From Balaenoptera acutorostrata (taxonomy: Eukaryota > Chordata > Mammalia > Artiodactyla > Balaenopteridae), in the NCBI RefSeq assembly GCF_949987535.1, contig NC_080071.1:26806236-26870235 (forward strand): a DNA stretch of 64,000 bases. Direction: 5' to 3'. The notes beneath the pieces are model-generated. The model was not told the DNA's origin. It worked only from the letters and a program-made list of their open reading frames with translations, and searched no databases. How positions within the stretch are numbered: position 1 is the first letter of the stretch; each line of letters opens with the position of its first letter. This document shows, piece after piece, positions 34,985 through 48,667 of the stretch. The translations under genes and the position numbers were made by a program.

Positions 34985-35390
34985 TTTTAATTGCTATTCC
35001 CTCAGCTTGAAATTACTTTACATTATTGCTTTTTTCATACCCATTTTCCTTCCAACACCTGCCCAGTTGCTATTATTCTTGAAGACTCAGTTAGGATAAT
35101 GAACTTGATATCCTGCTCTGCTCTCCCCATAAATGACTTATATACCCTCCTCTGCATTCCCCAGATTATATTATATGGTAGTACTATATTATGTCATATT
35201 ATATGGTAGTATTTTTCATACTACACTATAAATTTTGGCTTATTTGTTTCCAATCATCCTCTTCAACACTCTCCTAAACAGACTATGAGTTCCTTGAGAG
35301 CAAGTACTCTACTTTTTTATATCCTTTTCTTTGTTACTTAACACAATGCCTGGCAGGGAGTAGGTATTCAATAAGTATCTGTTATGCATA
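34985..35390 (+). repeat. L2-like 3' end
   Basis: 'cttgaagactcagttaggat', 'ctatgagttccttgagagca', 'cacaatgcctggcagggagt' and 'aggtattcaataagtatctg' match the sense L2/MIR-type 3' region. A local direct repeat of 'attatatggtagta' (about 35,171-35,184 and 35,199-35,212) lies inside. Confidence 0.65.
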
Positions 35391-36899
35391 GGATGGTATT
35401 GTGTCACTATGTATAAACTGGCATATCATTTACCTCTTTCATTTAGAAAGCCAGTAATGAGAAAAGCTTTGCCATCTAATAACAGAGTTAGAACAAGAAC
35501 CTACTCTATTTTTAGAGGGTAAGCAAATTTACTTCACCTCACCAATAGTAATAACTTGTGGGAACCTATACTTAAGTGCAAAGTATTAACTATAACCTTT
35601 CAATATTACCTTTCATACTGTTATTCACATTGTCAGAAGTGAGAATGTGTCATCCATTCAGATGACTAAATATTCTTAAATGCTTGTAAATGCCCATTAT
35701 TTACCAGGGGATTTCATTGGGAAAGGACAGATGTGAAGCAGATAAGGTCAGGTATTGGAGATATGCTCTGCTTCTCTCAGGAAAGATCACTGGATAATCT
35801 GTTTAACCATATGCACACATGCTTTCTGCTCTAGGGCTTTGTGACTAAGCAACAGACCTTTTTTTTCCTACACAAACTTTGTTAGTGTGACACTGTCAGA
35901 CTATGGGATCCCCTAAGCTAAAGGGAAAAATACATTGTTGTTTTTTCCATGAGACCTTAGCGTCTGTAGCTAATTATAAGCAAGTAGTTAGACAATTCTC
36001 TTATACAATTTCTCATTCTATCTTCTAAAATTTGGTACATGCGAGTAACTATGCCCCAATCTATGCAGGATTAGGTTAAGATAAGAAGAATTACATTTTT
36101 GATTTAATATACTAGTTTTTTATTTTTTGAAAATATTTACTTGAACTTACATTAAATTTTTGCTGTTTAGCATTATTTAATGCTAACACAATAAGATAGG
36201 AAACATGCATAGACTATATGTCTAAGTCTAGAGGGTGTAATCCTTTATAAGCTTGTTTTGTAAGATATATTTTTATTTAGTTTATCGATTTTAAGAGGTG
36301 AATTTAGCTGAAAAAAAAACTCCTCGCAGTTTGAAAGTTCACTTTATTAGTGGAGAAAAGAAACTAGAATTATTTTTTAGTCAAACTAATCGCAATTGAA
36401 ATTATTGTGTTTATATTTCAGAAAATAACTAAGTTTACAAAGATAAATAGGTTAATGAAACTTTTCAATGTGCTGTGGGCAGAAAGAAGGGTCATTGAAA
36501 ACAATGTGAAGGTCAGGGGGTGTGGGAGGAATTGGGAGATGCTGATGAAGGAGAAACTGCAAAGGAAGCAAGGGGCTGCATTCTTAAGGTACTCCATCTA
36601 CTAGAAAGAAGCCAAGAGGAAAGGCAGGGAGAAAAATGGTGTGTTATTGTTGTAAATCTGGGAGAAAGATGATGATATGCATAAGTCAATGGAAGTGGAG
36701 ATAGATAAAAGTATACAGATTTGAAATATATTATAAAACTTACGTTGTATATATGAATTTTAGTCTATATGCAGGTGTATGAAAACTTAGATTGATAGTA
36801 ATTTCAACTTCAGTAATTACTAGGGCACCTCCACTCATCATATCAAAGTTCCAGACTCTTGTATAGGATCAAGGCAGAAGATAAAGGTGAAGAGTTCAA
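35391..36899. other. unique DNA, nothing recognised
   Basis: No supported feature. Confidence 0.4.
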
Positions 36900-37090
36900 G
36901 GATTCATTTATTCAACAATATTACTGAGCATCTACTGTTTGCCAGGAAATGTTCTTGGTGCTTGAAACATATCAATCAGTAAACAAAATGAAGATCTCCA
37001 CTTTCATGAAGCTTATGTTTTTAGCGATGAAGATATAGGCAATAAACAATGATCATAACAAATTAGTAAATTATAATATGTTAGAAGATG
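36900..37090 (+). repeat. ancient dispersed mammalian repeat
   Basis: 'ttcatttattcaacaatatt', 'ctgagcatctactgtttgcc' and 'caataaacaatgatcataac' recall a common old repeat ('tattgagcacctactatgtgccaggcac ... aagtaaaca'). Family not fixed. Confidence 0.5.
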
Positions 37091-37689
37091 ATTAGTGCTA
37101 AGTAAAGTAGTTAAAATTAAAACACAGCAGAAGGGATTAAAATGTTGATAGGGTGGTTGCTTGTAGTTTTGAGTTGGGTGTTTTCTCAGAGTCCCTTGTA
37201 CATCCTCTTCTTTCTCTAGCCTGATGTTTACCTGGGCCAGGTTTCCCTCCTTTGGACTTAGAAGCAAACACCACAATATTCAAGGTGTGGGAACCTACTT
37301 TCCTGAGTGACTGCTGAGTGGCTAGATGATGCAACACAGAAATGCAGGGAGTTAGCTCTCCATGGCATCAACCTTGACTATATGAGTAAGTCTAATTGGG
37401 AGTCCACAACCTAGGCATTCAGGAAATACCACATTTCCTTACATTCTACAAACCTATTTAGATTTTGATGCCCCATCCCACTGAAGTGGCAGGAAATTCA
37501 AACTGTTATTTTCAGGACTTATTTCCTCCGTCCCCCATCACCAGAAGTGAAGTTTCCAAGGTCTTACCCAACATTATTAGTCTTCTATCCAAACAGTTTA
37601 CTTCTCAGTTTTTCATTGGTTTGTCTATCTGTCCTTTCACCTCTCTGATATTTTGGCATACAAATATATAACCATAAAAATGTAACGGC
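37091..37689. other. unique DNA, nothing recognised
   Basis: No supported feature. Confidence 0.4.
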
Positions 37690-37895
37690 TTATATTTAGT
37701 GGGCACAGTAATTGTTACTGTATTAAGTGCTTCACATGGATTTTTTTTTCATTTGGTTCTCACAACTTAATGAGTTAAGCGTTGGTGTTGTCCTCATTTT
37801 AAAGATGTAGAAATTGAGGTTTCAAGAGGTCCAGTAACTTGACCAAGATCATATATCTGGTGAATTTAGGGTGGGAATGTCAGTGGTTACTGAGC
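37690..37895 (-). repeat. MIR SINE fossil
   Basis: 'tgtattaagtgcttcacatg', 'ttctcacaacttaatgagtt', 'cctcattttaaagatgtaga' and 'agtaacttgaccaagatcat' match reverse-complement MIR. Confidence 0.75.
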
Positions 37896-38599
37896 TTTTA
37901 TTCTTACAGTAGAGGATTTAGTGGAAAAGCTGATTTGCTCTCTTTTTAGCATTTATTATGTGTAGACATGTAGCATGATTGTTAAATATCTTAGATCACC
38001 TAGTAGATTGTAAGTTTCATGAAAGCTTAAATATTTTGCTTATCCTTGTAATCTCTAAATTTTCTGATGTGGTCTCTTGTACACAATAGTTTATGTTTGA
38101 AATAACTATGAAAAAAATTGGACAAAACCATATAATACATTACAGTAAAATATCTCAGAGAAATGATTATCCCTTTGATAACAAAAGAGGCAATGCATTT
38201 TGTAATGCTGCAGCATTTCTAATCTGAGACCTAATTAAGCAACTTGAAAAAAAGTGCTAAAATTAAGAACCACGGACAGCAGGAGTGCTCATATCAGAAA
38301 TTTTTAATTGCTAAGTGTGGAGACAAATAATAAACAAAATGGTGGGTACACACTTATGAATAATGATTCTCAAAATTGACCCAAATGAAAAAGGGAGCAA
38401 TGGTACAACTGTTGAGAGTACAAATCCCATAGGGAAATGCTGATTGTGATATAGTGTTTAAGTCTAGAGAATGGAAAAACAGAGAGGTAACTTTAAACAT
38501 ACAAAGTTTGGTTCTGTGTAAGAAAACTATAATTTACCATAGATCTACTCAGTTGTATGGATGTATCTAAATAATTTTTATCTTGCCCTTGATAAGTAT
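37896..38599. other. unique DNA, nothing recognised
   Basis: No supported feature. Confidence 0.4.
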
Positions 38600-38618
38600 C
38601 ACTAAGCATCCTTTTAAA

Positions 38619-40141
38619 AAATTTTTTTATTGAGGTATAGTTGATACACAATATTATATGTTTCAAGTGTACAACACAGTGATTCACAATTTTTAAAGGT
38701 TATATTCCATTTATAGTTATTATAAAATTTTGGCTATATTCCCTGTATTGTACAATATATCCTTGTAGCTTATTTTTTTAAATTTCTTTATTTTATTTTT
38801 GGCTGCATTGGATCTTCGTTGCTGCGCACGGGCTTTCTCTAGTTGTGGCGAGCGGGGGCTGCTCTTCGTTGCTGTGAGTGGACTTCTCATTGCGGTGGCT
38901 TCTCTTGTTGCAAAGCACGGGCTCTAGGTGCATGGGATTCAGTAGTTGTGGCACGCAGCCTCAGTAGTTGTGGCCCACGGGCTCTAGAGCACAGGCTCAG
39001 TAGTTGTGGCACACGGGCTTAGTTGCTCCGCGGCATGTGGGATCTTCCCGGACCAGGGCTTAAACCTGTGTGTTCCCTGCATTGGCAGGCAGATTCTTAA
39101 CCACTGTACCACCAGGGAAGCTCTGTAGCTTATTTTATACACAGTAGTTTGTACCTCTTAACCCCTCACCCCTATCTTGCCTCTCCCCCCTCCCTCTCCC
39201 CACTGGTAACCACAGGTTTCTCTCTATGTCTGTGAGTCTGTTTCTTTTTTGTTATATTCACCAGTTTGTTTTATTTATTTTAGATTCCACATATAAGTGA
39301 TATCTTCCTCTGTTTGACTTATTTCACTTAGCATAATATCCTTCAAGTCCATCCACATTGTTGCAAATGGCAAAATTTCATTCATTTTTATGGCTGAATA
39401 TTATCCCATTGTATATATATGTGCCACATCTTCTTTATCCATTCATCTGTTGATAGACACTTAGATTGCTTCCCTATCTTGGCAAGTGTAAATAATGCTG
39501 TTTTATTTTTAGTTTTTTGGGAACCTCCGTACTGTTTTCCACATTGGCTGCACCACTTTACATTCCCACCAACAGTGTTCCTTTTTCTCCACATCCTAGT
39601 CAAAAATTTGTTATTTGTGGTCTTTTTGATGTTAGCCATTCTGACAGGTGTGAAGTGATATCTCATTGTGATTTTGATTTGCGTTTCTCTGTTGATTAAC
39701 AATGTTGAGCATCATTTCATGTGCTGTTGGCCTTCTGTATGTCTTCTTTGGAAAAATCTCTATTCAGGTCTTCTGACCATTTTTTATTCAGTTTGTTTGT
39801 TATTTTGCTGTTGAGTTGTAGGAGCTGTTTATATATTTTGGATATTAACCCCTTATTGGTCATATCATTTGCAAATATTTTCTCCCACATTAGTAGGTTG
39901 TCTTTGCATTTTGTTGGTGGTTTCCTTTGCTTTGCAAAAGCATTTAAGTTTAATTAGATGCCATTTATTTATTGTTGCTTTTATTTTCTTTGCTTTAGGA
40001 GACAGGTCCAAAAAATATTGCTACAATTTATGTCAAAGAGTGTTCTACCTATGTTTTCTTCTAGGAGTTTTATAGTTTCTGGTCTTACATTTAGGTCTTT
40101 AATCCATTTTGAGTTTATTTTTGTATATGGTGGTTAACTAA
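38619..40141 (-). mobile_element. L1 copy C, older 5'-truncated copy
   Basis: The antisense 3' UTR begins with 'tttattgaggtatagttgat', and the ORF2 C-terminal part follows up to 'tttatttttgtatatggtgg'. An imperfect flanking duplication, roughly CACTAAG..TC.TTTTAAA (38,600-38,618 and 40,142-40,159), marks it as one insertion. A CHR-1 SINE sits in its 3' UTR. Minus-strand ORF2 text (39,388-39,702) contains the usual [14 protein letters not shown] but is frameshifted. More diverged than copies A and B. Confidence 0.85.
38777..39123 (-). repeat. CHR-1-type SINE nested in L1 copy C
   Basis: An antisense copy with repeated 'cagtagttgtggc' units in the body, ending in the head 'gtaccaccagggaagct'. 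A perfect 13-bp duplication TGTAGCTTATTTT (38,764-38,776 and 39,124-39,136) flanks it. Longer and more eroded than the CHR-2 copies. Confidence 0.93.
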
Positions 40142-40185
40142 CACTAAGTGTCTTTTAAAGTCTTTTGGAGGGCAACTGCATTCTT

Positions 40186-40478
40186 TTTTTTTTTTTAATT
40201 TTATTTATTTATTTATGGCTGTGTTGGGTCTTCGTTTCTGTGCGAGGGCTTTCCCTAGTTGTGGCAAGTGGGGGCCACTCTTCATCGCGGTGTGCAGGCC
40301 TCTCATTATCGTGGCCTCTCTTGTTGCGGAGCACAGGCTCCAGACGCACAGGCTCAGTAGTTGTGGCTCACGGGCCTAGTCGCTCCGCGGCACGTGGGAT
40401 CCTCCCAGACCAGGGCTCGAACCCACGTCCCCTGCATTTGCAGGCAGACTCTCAACCACTGCGCCACCAGGGAAGCCT
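40186..40478 (-). repeat. CHR-2-type SINE
   Basis: An antisense copy with a T-run, then (TTTA)n, the body, and the head 'gcgccaccagggaagcct'. A perfect 15-bp duplication GGCAACTGCATTCTT (40,171-40,185 and 40,479-40,493) flanks it. It lies just beyond the 5' end of L1 copy C. Confidence 0.95.
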
Positions 40479-40493
40479 GGCAACTGCATTCTT

Positions 40494-42423
40494 ATTTTTC
40501 TTGCAATAGGTTATCTCTAGCAACACAAGTTGTTGTTGTTGTTATCTCTATCTGGGAAAGAATAGTACCTTTACTTCCCTTGCAAAATGTTCCTCTAGCT
40601 AGAGATGTTAATTTGCCCCAAACTGGCAGTGTGTAGTCTTGTAGCAAAATCTTTCCCTCTGCTACCCAGCAAAACAGGTGGCCTTGGCTTTGGTCCCTGT
40701 TGCTATGGGTCACTGCACACCTGGACCCATTTGTTCAGCTTCAAGTGGAGCAGGTGTGATGAGGGTGGGCTATCCTGTGGGACATACATGGACTCCGCAC
40801 AGTGCTTTGCTCCTGTGCCAGGCAGCCTTGCTGAGTGAGTAGGCTGGAATGGGCTATGGTAGGCTCAGGAGGGAGCCAAATAGAAGGGCTGATAATGCAA
40901 ACACAGACTTCAGAATCTAAAATAATTCGTAGCAGTAAGTAGAGCCTGGCAGCCGTTCACACAGAAGTTAAATGCTGGTTAACACCATGGCAGGTGCTCT
41001 GCATGGGCTGGACAGTTGTAAGCACTTGGTTAAATATTGGCTGTTGATTTATTCTCGCTGTTTCAAGAGTGTCAGTTTCCCAGCCTTCAGGTAGATACTA
41101 CTAATTTACTTCATCTAGCCCCTTTATTTATTTATTTAATTTATATTTAAGAACACAACAGAGGAAGTCACAGTCATATTAATGCAAGGCTGCAAGTCCC
41201 TTGATCTGGGTAGGTTTGTAAACATAAATAAATAAAAGTGTACAGCCTGATTAGCTCTATCTCTTAGAGGTAGAAGCTTCAAGGTAAGAATTATGTCATT
41301 CATCTTGGTAACTGATTATTATGATGGATCAGAGACATGCTCAGTGTGTTTTATGTGAAAATCATGTAATATCACTGTTAAAGGAATATTGAGATGGGGA
41401 AACTCACCTTCAAAGTTCAAGGAATTATTTGTGACAGTAATTTAGATGTTTTAAAATACTGAAGTTTGAGTTATTCGTTTGCTTAACAAGTGTTCATTGA
41501 AAAGTGGTTGGTGGGACACGAATAAGAATAAAACACAGTCCCTGACCTCAAGGAGTTTATAGACTAGGGAGGGAAACTGACAACACAACAGTTTCAACAC
41601 GATGCACATCTGCAGATGGATGTACACACGGGCTGTAGAACACCTGACTGAAACTGCTCGTCAGAGGAAAATTATTCCTCCATTTTTATGTGAAAGAGAA
41701 AAAAACAGCTTCAAAAATGGGATAGCTGGGTTTACAATGTGTAAATGTTTTGAAGTCACTCACCTCATACAGAATGGTCTCTGTGAAGTATATTAGCGAG
41801 TGTTTCTAGAAAACTATTTCAGAAGAAATCATATGGCTATATTGACACCATGTGCATTTTAGAACTCTCTGGATTTGTAAGTGGCAGAATCCCGATTCAA
41901 AAATACTCAAGACAAAAGGAGCAATAACAGGCTCACAGATTAAAACTTGTGGGAGCTAGAGGTGCTTTGGACACATCTGGGTTCATGTCCTGAAATAATG
42001 GCATCTGGAAGCTTTCCCTCCATCTTTAGTTTTCTTCTGTGTGGCCTTCCTTCTTAGACAGGCTGTCTGCACGTGGTGTACTCCTGCAGCACTGGCTTCC
42101 ATCCAACCAGGTTCAAGAATAGTGAAAATGAGAACACTTCATTACCAAGTGCACCAGCAAAAATCCTAGGATCAGCTCTGATGACCTTTGATTGGGTCAG
42201 GTGCCCAACCCTGAACAATCATAGAGACAAAGAGGATAAGTTGCTCCAAAAGGTCAAACTTGGGCCACGTGCCACCTTTAGAGAAGGGGATAGAGGCAGC
42301 TCACCCAAATCAGGTGGGCTGAGAGCAGGTGAGAGGTAGTTACCTGTGGAAAATTGGGGAGTTCTTATTAGAGGTGAGACTGGTTGTTAGGCAAATTAGC
42401 CACCAAAACCCATGGATTTCTGT
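40494..42423. other. mostly unique DNA
   Basis: No gene recognised. At 41,480-41,600 'acacagtccctgacctcaag' and 'gagtttatagactaggga' belong to the same ancient repeat type as at 36,900. An 88-codon frame at 42,073-42,339 has no family resemblance. Confidence 0.4.
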
Positions 42424-42490
42424 TTAATTAAACTTTTTATTTTGAGATAATTGTAGACCCACATGATTTTAAGTGTTAAACATTTAAAGA
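42424..42490 (-). repeat. short old L1 3' end
   Basis: 'ctttttattttgagataatt' and 'gtagacccacatga' match the antisense 3' end of old L1M elements. Confidence 0.55.
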
Positions 42491-42609
42491 TTAAAAAAAA
42501 ATAATGTCTATTTGCTCAAACTTCCTAAGCTACTCTTTCAAAACCCTTTGTTTTAATAAGTTATTAAAGAAAATTTCCAATTTGCATTTGTAATCAACAT
42601 CTCTATTTT

Positions 42610-42815
42610 AGAACAGGGAAAGAGCCCTAGGTTCCAGTCCTAGCTTTGCTAATAAAAATCTGTGTGGTATTAGGCAAAACACCTGAACTTTTTCAGGCTC
42701 CGTGTTCTCAACTGTAAATGTAGTAATTTTTGTGGCCTCACTTCCCTCACGGGATTGTTGGCAAGATAAAGAAAATGACAATATGGTTTTTAAACTGTAA
42801 AATATTACTACATTT
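42610..42815 (+). repeat. MIR SINE fossil
   Basis: 'ccctaggttccagtcctagc', 'ctgtgtggtattaggcaaaa' and 'gttctcaactgtaaatgtag', then 'acgggattgttggcaagata', match sense MIR. Confidence 0.75.
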
Positions 42816-45800
42816 CTTCATAAAATTAATTTTTGAAACACATATTTTTACTTGATTTTGTATAAAGATTTCTTTCCACTGTATTATTTCTATCTCCTAT
42901 ATACACATGAAAACTTTAGAAAAATTAATGTCTAACATGATAATTTAGCTTCCTATATTTTCCAGAAAATTAAGACTTGGATTTTTTCATACTTCTCTAG
43001 ATTCTTCCAGTGGCTTTTTATTGCTTGTTTGTTAGTCATCTATAAGTTAGCCATATGTATTTGATCGTTTGGAAGCCTTTGAAATAAGGTAATCATTCTG
43101 TTTGTAGCTAAGTGGCTACTAAAATGCCTGAACAAATTAGATGCAACAGCTGTCATTCAGGGGCTTCAGAAATAAGTATCCTCATAGGCATTGTGACCAT
43201 GTAAATACTGGGCCATCAATTTGTGTATAGACTATTCACAGTCAAATAATACATTGAACAGGCCTGGGCTCACAGAGTATGATATCAAAGGCAACTCTAT
43301 ATTTATCTTCACTATTTTCAAAAAGGAATACAGTGGAAGAATTTCTTCCCCTGCTCATGGTTAAAATCTTGGACATGCTCAGTATTTTTTCTTGTCACTC
43401 TTAAGTAATACACAGTCTTATAGTCTCATTTTGTCACAAACTTAATCTCAATTTACTAGCTGTATAAATAACCCATTTAGAAAATAAAAATTTGAACTTG
43501 ATTTAAACTTAAAATTTTCTCTTTCTGGTGGAAATCAAAATGCAGTCCTCTCTCTCCCCTCCTTAAGACTCTACCTCTCCTCCCCCAGCATGCCACTCTT
43601 GGGTCCTGACCCTTGCAGGATTAAAGATGGTAGGAGATGGAAAGTGGAAGAAGGAAAGTTCTTACTTGGCTGGTAAGGCTGTAAGACAGCTTCATCATCT
43701 TGACGTCTTAGGAACTGCCAAATGTTTAGAGGCAATTCTTCTTTCAAGAGTGATTCTTAGAGGGAGTATTTGACTACTCTTCCTTTCACAAGGACAATGC
43801 ATTTTTATTCCCCTTGGAAAATGCTCCTCCCTTGACTCATGGTTTTCTGGAGACCCACTTCATCCAGGTTATTTGTCCACATCTTACTGCCTTTTCAGAT
43901 GGACAACTGAAAAGGTTTAAAACTGGTTCCAGATTGACTCTGTCTTCCATGTGGAAACTCTTGCATTTTTCTGCCTAAAATTTACCAAAATTTCTGGAGA
44001 TGGACTCCAATCCCAGTGCAGAAACCACCTCTCTTTTGTTTTGCAAAAGCAGCATGTTAGATTTTCTTGTGTCCTATGCCTGATTAAATGCTGGGGACTT
44101 TTATTGAGCTCCATGGTTGATGCCTTTGAAAATCCTATTACTATACTTGAGGTGAAGATGGGGCTACCTCCACTCTTCTCTCTTGGTGGAAGGTGTTTTG
44201 GGGACTAATTAGTAGAAGTTTCAAAACAATTCCTCTTCAAAAATCCCCTCTAATTTCCACAGACCAGGTTTTGTCCCTTTGAGGTGGGTGCAGGGTTGTG
44301 AGAATCATGAAACTTCATTCAAGTATGCATGTCTGGAACCTTCTTTGGAATACAGCATTACATTTATTAATTCTTGGTTCTTTGGTTGAAATTTCCAATT
44401 TAAATATTGTGATTCACCTACTATTTAATCCACACTCACACTCATTTCACCTCTCCAAATCCTTTGTAATATGCTGTTGCGTCTATATAAGGCCCCACTG
44501 ATTCATTTACTTTTCAACAACTCTGTAATCTACTGAATTTTCTACCAACAGAAATGATCAGGCACTACAATGATTTTGTCCTTGCTGGGTTCTTCTGTTT
44601 GAAGAGTGTCCTTGTAGATTAATTGAACTAGCATTGTTAATATCATCATTGACAAGCAACATGATGATAACTGTCAAAAATGCAACTCGGGTTTTTTTCC
44701 TTTAAAATTGAGTGGCATGAACAATTCTTCTTCACTATTTAGAAATCTGTTCTGCAAATTCCAGCACTTTTGATAGTGACTTTAAGAACAATTGAAGATT
44801 AAGGAAGTAGTTTTATTTCTTAAATTAGTTGCTAATTATCAGTAACTGCGTGGTAAGAACCTTGAACAGCAAATAGGTAACTCGGCAAGCAAGAAACAGC
44901 CATAATAATAAACCAGAGTTCTCATCTCCTAAAGTATCACACCCAGAATCTAGAGTCGGACATAACTAAAACCACATAATCAATTAAACTTTTGATCACC
45001 CCTAATGATCTAGACAGAAATGATCTGCCAGAAAAAAATATATCTTCTAATTATGATGGGTTGGTGATGTGGAGAAAGATGAATGATTCAAGGTATAAAC
45101 AATCTCTGATTGAATACACATACAGAATTTTAACTAGAGAGGAATACTTAAATAATGTCTAGAAACTTCAGTCCCACAGTTCTATACATCACTACACATA
45201 GCAAGCTAGCTGCTGAAGAAAAAAACATGAAAAACTCCATTGTATAGATCATAAATTTGGAGGAAATAAATGAGGTGACAAAGCAAGGTTGCCTTCCATG
45301 TCTCTTTTACAAGTTGGAAGCATTGCATTTAGGGAACATGTTATGTCTGTTGGACAACCTTCATGCCGCTTTTAATATGGAGGTCAATTGCAGGAAGCAT
45401 TGACAGTATTTTCCTGAGGGTTTAATTCACAGGGTGTGTCCTAAGCATTAGCAAAAGCAAAGCCCAGGGCGTGGTAAGAGCAAATAAAATGAGATTGCCA
45501 TTTAATAAAACAGACTTGTAATTGAGTACAAGAATTTCAAGTGTTAGAACTAAAACTGCTTTCTGAGAGCTATCATATACCTGATAATGTTTTCCCTGAG
45601 CACTGCAAATAAAAAGCTTTCTTTAATATAGTGCTATTCCATTTATGTTTTACGCAGACTTAGATCAATCACATTAATAATCAAAATCATTTGGAAAGAA
45701 AAGATGTTTGCTAAGCGAGCCTTAATTTATTGATTTATTCTTATGTAGGGGCCTTAGCTGCCTATGAAAAAGACTGCCCAGTTTTGTTTTGCCTGCCACG

Positions 45801-45849
45801 AAGCAGGCATTTTAGAAGCAGCGATGTAAAAATTAGTTGGGATTATTTG
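42816..45849. other. unique DNA, nothing recognised
   Basis: About 3 kb without a recognisable gene or repeat. Short frames such as 43,951-44,208 have no motif. Very diverged fossils may be missed. Confidence 0.35.
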
Positions 45850-46350
45850 GCTTCAAGTGACAGAATATTCAACCATAATTGGCTTAAGCGGAAAGAGAGT
45901 TTATTGGCTTATAGGATTGGGAAGTCCAGCATATGCTATAGCTTCGGGCAAGCCTGCACCTGGAGATCAAATGAAATCATCTGGACCTGATCTCTCTTCC
46001 AGCTGTTGCCTTTTCTTTTCTCACTATTGGCTTTATTCATAGATATTCTCTCCTCTCTTATGCCAAGATGGCCTCTAGGAATTACATGTTTATATGCTCA
46101 CAATTCTAGTCCAGTTCCAAAGCTTTGATATTTTGATCCGTTGGTTCTGATTGAGACTAATGTCCAATCTTGAACCAGGCTTGGTGGCCAGAGAAATACA
46201 GAAGCCAGTGGCAGTGACAGAGTTACCTGGACTACAGGTACCAACAGTTTGGTCAAGAAGGATCTCTAAAGAGAAATTGGGGTGTGAGTGTAAGCAGATG
46301 AGGAGAGTGTGCAGAGTTGCAAGTGCAGCAAGTATCCGCTATAGATTTTT
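45850..46350 (+). repeat. probable old interspersed repeat, family unresolved
   Basis: 'cataattggcttaagcggaa', 'gagagtttattggcttatag' and 'gcaagcctgcacctgga', then 'atgtccaatcttgaaccagg' and 'cttggtggccagagaaata', resemble a common mammalian repeat that I cannot name from memory. Some small open frames overlap it. Confidence 0.4.
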
Positions 46351-46379
46351 CCCGCTGGTCACTTCTAGAAGAGGATAGT

Positions 46380-47439
46380 GAAGCAAAAGGAGAGTGTCTC
46401 GTGGTGACATCTAAAGGCCACTAAAATTGCTTTCCCCAGAAATGGTTCCTTTAAAGATTCTGTCTTGTAAGGAATATGTCTGTGGCAACTGAACACCCAA
46501 ATAAGTGGACAACCCTTCTTTCTAGCCCAAATTCAGATAAATGTTTAGCTAACACTCACTCAAAGACAATCTCACTGTTGGGCAGTGTCTTCTTAAGTCT
46601 TGCTCTACCTCTGATTAAAAACAATAAAACTTAACTTGCAATTTTTAAGGTGTTTTCCTATTTATCATGTCATTTGAAATATCCCCCAAGAGTTTTATAT
46701 TTCATTAGCTAAACTAAATTTCCTTTGCATAAAAGTGATACACAGAGAGCCAAAGAGAATGATCTCTACAGCGTTTTAGTTTAAAATTTATTCTGTCTAA
46801 GCAGCCAGAACTCTACATTTTTATTTTTCAGATACAGTTTTATTAAACCTGATTCACCTCATCCTAAACTTATATTTTTTATATCCAAGCCAGAGCTTTA
46901 TATTTATCTCTATTAACCATTCAGTTTTTGTAATATTTAACTTATTTTTCCAACATATTGAGATAGTTTGTGGTCTAATTTCTCATGTAATAAACTCATT
47001 ATAATCTCTACATTCTCCTCTCCTTATTTCTCTGGCCATCCCATCTTCCATGGCTTTGGGTTAAAGAGGAGCTTCAATGGTTTCTTCATACTATGCCATA
47101 GTCCTCTCTACTCTGTTGGTTTCCCCAGTGCCAGACTTGAGTGGCATGTACCCCAGCAATTTTGGAGCCAAGATTTATGATCCAGTTCTAAGTTGAAGAT
47201 GGTGAGTGCAAACTTGGGAAAGAACATAGGAAAAAGGCCTGTAAATATTTAACATCTGGGTACAGTGTGACAGAGGAAGGGAAACAAAGATATTAAGTTT
47301 GGAAGGGAAGAAGATTAAGGGTCATCTATATGTTGTGCTTGGCCTGTGTATTCTCTTAGTCTACTACCAGAGATAGTAAAAAAAAGAAAAAAAAAAGTGA
47401 TAAATTCCTTGTTTAATCCTTGACTATTGCAATTTGAGG
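46380..47439. other. unique DNA, nothing recognised
   Basis: No supported feature. Confidence 0.4.
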
Positions 47440-47720
47440 CTACTGCTACTATTCCTCAGAAATCAATTTCCCTGGGGTTACCAGTGTCCTAAAATTACCA
47501 AATACAAGTACTGTTCTTCCATTACTTGATGTCTCTGTATTGTTTTGTACTCCTGACTTCTCTTGCCACATAACTCTACTCACTGTTGTCTTTGGTGAGA
47601 TCATTCATCTTAATGACGCTTCTTCTACTTTGGTAGTCTTTGATTTCAGTCTTTAGTCATCCAAGCCAGAAACTGATAGACTAAACTTAGACCTCATGTA
47701 TATTCATTTCCCAAAGCATT
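47440..47720 (+). repeat. L2 LINE internal fragment
   Basis: 'gagatcattcatcttaatga' and 'catccaagccagaaactgat' followed by 'cttagacctcat' match the sense L2 ORF2 end in order. Diverged, no open frame. Confidence 0.5.
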
Positions 47721-47721
47721 T

Positions 47722-48667
47722 AATTTAACTTTTAAACAACTTTATTGAGAAATAATTTGCATGTTATACAATTCACCCATCTGAAGTATACAATGCTATG
47801 GGTTTTAGTATATTAACAGAACTGTGCAAGTATCATCACTATCAGTTTTAGAACATTTAATCATCCCAACAGGAAATCCCATATTCTTCAATAGTCACTC
47901 TCCATTTCCCCTAGCTCTTTACCCCTGCATCCCCAGCCCTAGGTAACCACTAATCTACTCTCTGTCTCTATCGATCTACCTATTCTGGATGTTTCATATA
48001 ATGCAGTCATACAGTATGTGGTCTTTTGTGACTGACTTCTTTCACTTGGCATAATGATTTCAAGATTCATCCATCCTGTAGCGTGTGTCAGTATTTCATT
48101 CATTTTAGTTGTCAAATACTATTTCCTTGTAGAGATAAACCACATTTTATTTATTTGTTTAACAGCTGATAGACTGGTTTGTTTCCACTTTTTGGCTATT
48201 CTGAATAATCTTGCTATGAGCATTCATGTGCAATGTTTTGGGTGAATGTATTGCTTTTTTCTTCTCTTTAGCATATATCTAGGAGTAAAATTGCCGTGTC
48301 ATATGGTAACTCTCTGTTTAACTTTTTGCGGAACTGCTGAATTGTTTTCCAAGATGGCTGAACCATTTTACATTCCCATCAACATGCAAAAGGTTACAAT
48401 TTCTCCATATCCTCACCAACACTTGTCTTTTTTACCTGTTGCTATTGTTGTTATTATTATTATTATCACTGCCTTCCTAGTGAATGTGAAGTGATATCTC
48501 ATTGTGGTTTTGATTTGCATATCCCTAATGATTAATGATGTTAAGCATCTTTTCCTGTACTTATTGTCCATTTGTATATTTTCTTTGAAGAAATGTCTAT
48601 TGAAATCCTTTGCTGGTTTTTAAATTAGGTTATTTGTTTTTTAATTATTTACTTGTGAAAATTCTTT
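47722..48667 (-). repeat. old L1 3' part, interrupted by L1 copy B
   Basis: Antisense 3' UTR: 'caactttattgagaaataat', 'atacaattcacccatctgaa'. It is followed by the ORF2 C-terminal part ('tttccaagatggctgaacca', 'gtgaagtgatatctcattgt'), and the text breaks where copy B starts. A small ATT repeat lies at 48,450-48,466. More diverged than copy B. Confidence 0.8.
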